This document shows, piece after piece, positions 5,228 through 6,156 of a DNA stretch of 6,156 bases. A model generated the notes under the pieces. The model searched no databases, had not been told where the DNA came from, and saw nothing but the letters and a program-made list of their open reading frames with translations. Source of the stretch: an uncultured Bacilli bacterium (GTDB lineage: Bacteria > Bacillota_I > Bacilli_A > RF39 > UBA660); assembly GCA_944359735.1 (NCBI GenBank), contig CALVTA010000068.1, positions 1 to 6,156 of the forward strand. Reading direction: 5' to 3'. A program made the position numbers and the translations under genes. The stretch's first letter is position 1, and each line of letters opens with the position of its first letter.

Positions 5228-5255
5228 TTGTAGGAAATAAAACTTTTTGCTATAA
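5228..5255 (+). promoter_or_regulatory. Extended -10 sigma-A promoter of the yugI-like gene
   Basis: TG (5247-5248), one base, then a perfect TATAAT (5250-5255). TTGTAG (5228-5233) is a partial -35, 16 bases upstream. Transcription would start near 5262, giving a leader of about 14 bases that contains AGAGGT (5263-5268). Confidence 0.75.
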
Positions 5256-5275
5256 TATAAACAGAGGTTAATTTT

Positions 5276-5629
5276 ATGGAAAGAATATATAAAGAAGGAG
5301 AAATTGTTCTTGGAACAGTTACAGGAATAAAAAAATATGGAATTTTTGTTAAACTAGATAATAAAAATAGTGGACTTATTCACATTTCTGAAATTAGTAA
5401 TCATTATGTTGAGGATTTAAATAAGTATGTCATATTAAATGAACTGATTAGAGTAAGAATTTTAAAAAAAAATAAGGATAATATGTATAAATTAAGTGTT
5501 AAAAATATGGATTATAGAATTACAAAACATAATGACAGTAAAATAAAAGAAACTGATGGAGGCTTTAAAAATTTGGCTTTACATCTTAATTATTGGATAA
5601 ATAGAGAATTAACTTCATTAAAAAAATAA
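5276..5629 (+). CDS. yugI: S1-domain RNA-binding protein, YugI/CvfD (general stress protein 13) family
   Basis: A small cytoplasmic S1 RNA-binding protein of 117 residues (130 in B. subtilis YugI) of the GSP13/CvfD type, associated with ribosomes and post-transcriptional control in the species studied. The S1 OB-fold fills the first two thirds: GEIVLGTVTGIKKYGIFVKL (8-27), SGLIHISEIS (32-41), the VEDLNKYV segment (45-52), IRVRILKKNKD (58-68) and YKLSVKNM (71-78). The tail ETDGGFKNLALHLNYWI (92-108) is the ending that distinguishes this family from S1 repeats in larger proteins. AGAGGT sets the ATG at 5276. No hairpin terminator is visible before the tRNA promoter 19 bases after the stop, so transcription may run on into the tRNA array. 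Confidence 0.88.
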   Translation: MERIYKEGEIVLGTVTGIKKYGIFVKLDNKNSGLIHISEISNHYVEDLNKYVILNELIRVRILKKNKDNMYKLSVKNMDYRITKHNDSKIKETDGGFKNLALHLNYWINRELTSLKK

Positions 5630-5647
5630 AAAATTACACAAATATTA

Positions 5648-5676
5648 TTGACATTCATACAATTAACTGGTATATT
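5648..5676 (+). promoter_or_regulatory. Strong promoter of the tRNA array
   Basis: A perfect TTGACA (5648-5653), 17 bases, then TATATT (5671-5676), with the extended -10 TG at 5668-5669. The start would be near 5683, about 14 bases before the first tRNA. This is the closest match to the vegetative consensus in the window, as expected for stable RNA. Confidence 0.85.
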
Positions 5677-5696
5677 TAATTCTGTCAAACGGTTTT

Positions 5697-5773
5697 GGGC
5701 GATTAGCTCAGTTGGTTAGAGCACTTGCCTTACAAGCAAGGGGTCATAGGTTCGAGTCCTATATCGCCCACCA
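5697..5773 (+). tRNA. tRNA-Val (anticodon UAC)
   Basis: A 77-base cloverleaf. Acceptor GGGCGAT pairs with ATCGCCC, and the anticodon stem CTTGC/GCAAG (5724-5728/5736-5740) holds TAC at 5731-5733. The T arm has GGTTCGAGTCC. CCA is encoded. Confidence 0.97.
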
Positions 5774-5783
5774 TTATTAAGTT

Positions 5784-5859
5784 GCCGAAATAGCTCAATT
5801 GGTAGAGCAACTGATTTGTAATCAGTAGGTTACGGGTTCGATTCCTGTTTTCGGCACCA
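5784..5859 (+). tRNA. tRNA-Thr (anticodon UGU)
   Basis: A 76-base cloverleaf. Acceptor GCCGAAA pairs with TTTCGGC, and the anticodon stem ACTGA/TCAGT flanks a loop with TGT at 5817-5819. The T loop is GGTTCGATTCC and CCA is encoded. It lies 10 bases after tRNA-Val. Confidence 0.96.
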
Positions 5860-5871
5860 TTTTATTATGTC

Positions 5872-5955
5872 GGAGAGATAGCGAAGTGGCTAAACGCGAC
5901 AGACTGTAAATCTGTTCCTTCGGGTTCGATGGTTCGAATCCATCTCTCTCCACCA
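5872..5955 (+). tRNA. tRNA-Tyr (anticodon GUA)
   Basis: An 84-base tRNA with a long variable arm (class II, as bacterial tRNA-Tyr). Acceptor GGAGAGA pairs with TCTCTCC, the anticodon stem is ACAGA/TCTGT with GTA at 5906-5908, and the variable arm covers about 5916-5928. CCA is encoded. Confidence 0.96.
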
Positions 5956-5974
5956 CTGTTTTATAGTTAGTTTT

Positions 5975-6049
5975 TGCCTCGTAGCCAAGTGGTAAGGCAT
6001 CAGACTTTGACTCTGACATGCGTTAGTTCGAATCTAACCGAGGCAACCA
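5975..6049 (+). tRNA. tRNA-Gln (anticodon UUG)
   Basis: A 75-base cloverleaf. Acceptor TGCCTCG pairs with CGAGGCA; the weak U1-A72 first pair is typical of tRNA-Gln. The anticodon stem TCAGA/TCTGA holds TTG at 6007-6009. CCA is encoded. Confidence 0.96.
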
Positions 6050-6059
6050 ATTATTAGCT

Positions 6060-6135
6060 GATCCGCTAGCTCAGTCGGTAGAGCATTTGACTTTTAATCA
6101 AAGGGTCATGAGTTCGAATCTCATGCGGGTCACCA
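6060..6135 (+). tRNA. tRNA-Lys (anticodon UUU)
   Basis: A 76-base cloverleaf. Acceptor GATCCGC pairs with GCGGGTC (one G-U pair), and the anticodon stem TTTGA/TCAAA holds TTT at 6093-6095. CCA is encoded. It lies 10 bases after tRNA-Gln. Confidence 0.96.
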
Positions 6136-6144
6136 TTTATATGT

Positions 6145-6156
6145 GCCTGAGTGGCG
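6145..6156 (+). tRNA. Start of a further tRNA, probably tRNA-Leu (cut by the window end)
   Basis: Twelve bases remain: GCCTGAG could be the acceptor strand, followed by TG and GCG. This matches the 5' end of bacterial tRNA-Leu, whose D arm begins TGGCGGAATTGG. The 9-base spacing after tRNA-Lys and the common Lys-Leu order in Bacilli arrays support this. tRNA-Ser cannot be fully excluded. Confidence 0.6.

Noticed and set aside
5822..6019. 65-codon open frame on the - strand
   Set aside because: It lies antisense across three tRNA genes; its peptide (DGFEPSN, KTGIEPVTY) is the familiar false product of translating tRNA complements.
1..6156. Mobile element, CRISPR array, toxin-antitoxin or defence system
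   Set aside because: No transposase or integrase, no regularly spaced direct repeats, and no paired small genes of those types; all genes but one match core sporulation or housekeeping families.

Overview
This window comes from a low-GC, endospore-forming member of the Bacillota. The spore-specific sigma factor, YunB and a YutH-like protein show that it sporulates. The very AT-rich base composition, tiny intergenic gaps and compact tRNA array recall the reduced, Mollicutes-adjacent Bacilli (RF39- or Erysipelotrichales-like gut lineages); that placement is inference. All nine protein genes stop at TAA (7) or TAG (2), and Trp is TGG throughout.

Layout. (1) 126-2219, + strand: sigG, ylmC (PRC-barrel), yunB and yutD in a close series. 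sigG-ylmC is a pairing I recall from many Bacillota, and yunB and yutD are near neighbours in the Bacillus subtilis yun/yut region. (2) 2220-2431: a gene-free stretch with an AT hairpin, a perfect 11-bp inverted repeat 34 bp apart, a probable intrinsic terminator and a promoter. (3) 2432-4005, + strand: a DUF1292 (YrzB-like) gene, then a gene for a 421-residue cysteine-free protein with two coiled-coil segments and no family I recognise, ending at a probable terminator. (4) 4055-5181: a YutH-like spore-coat gene on + and a small NifU-domain gene on -, converging with a 4-base overlap; the NifU gene's terminator lies inside the YutH-like coding sequence. (5) 5182-5629: back-to-back promoters drive the NifU gene leftwards and a YugI/CvfD-type S1-domain gene rightwards. 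(6) 5648-6156: a strong promoter and a tRNA array, Val(UAC)-Thr(UGU)-Tyr(GUA)-Gln(UUG)-Lys(UUU)-start of Leu, cut by the window end.

How it fits together. SigG drives late forespore transcription, while YunB and YutH are mother-cell sporulation functions, so the window mixes late sporulation with housekeeping (Fe-S transfer, ribosome-associated RNA binding, tRNA supply). The presence of YunB, YutD, YutH and a NifU-domain protein in one 4-kb stretch resembles a condensed, rearranged B. subtilis yun/yut cluster, joined here to sigG-ylmC. I see no defence system, mobile element, CRISPR array or toxin-antitoxin pair. The least explained items are the coiled-coil gene and the structured spacer before its operon.
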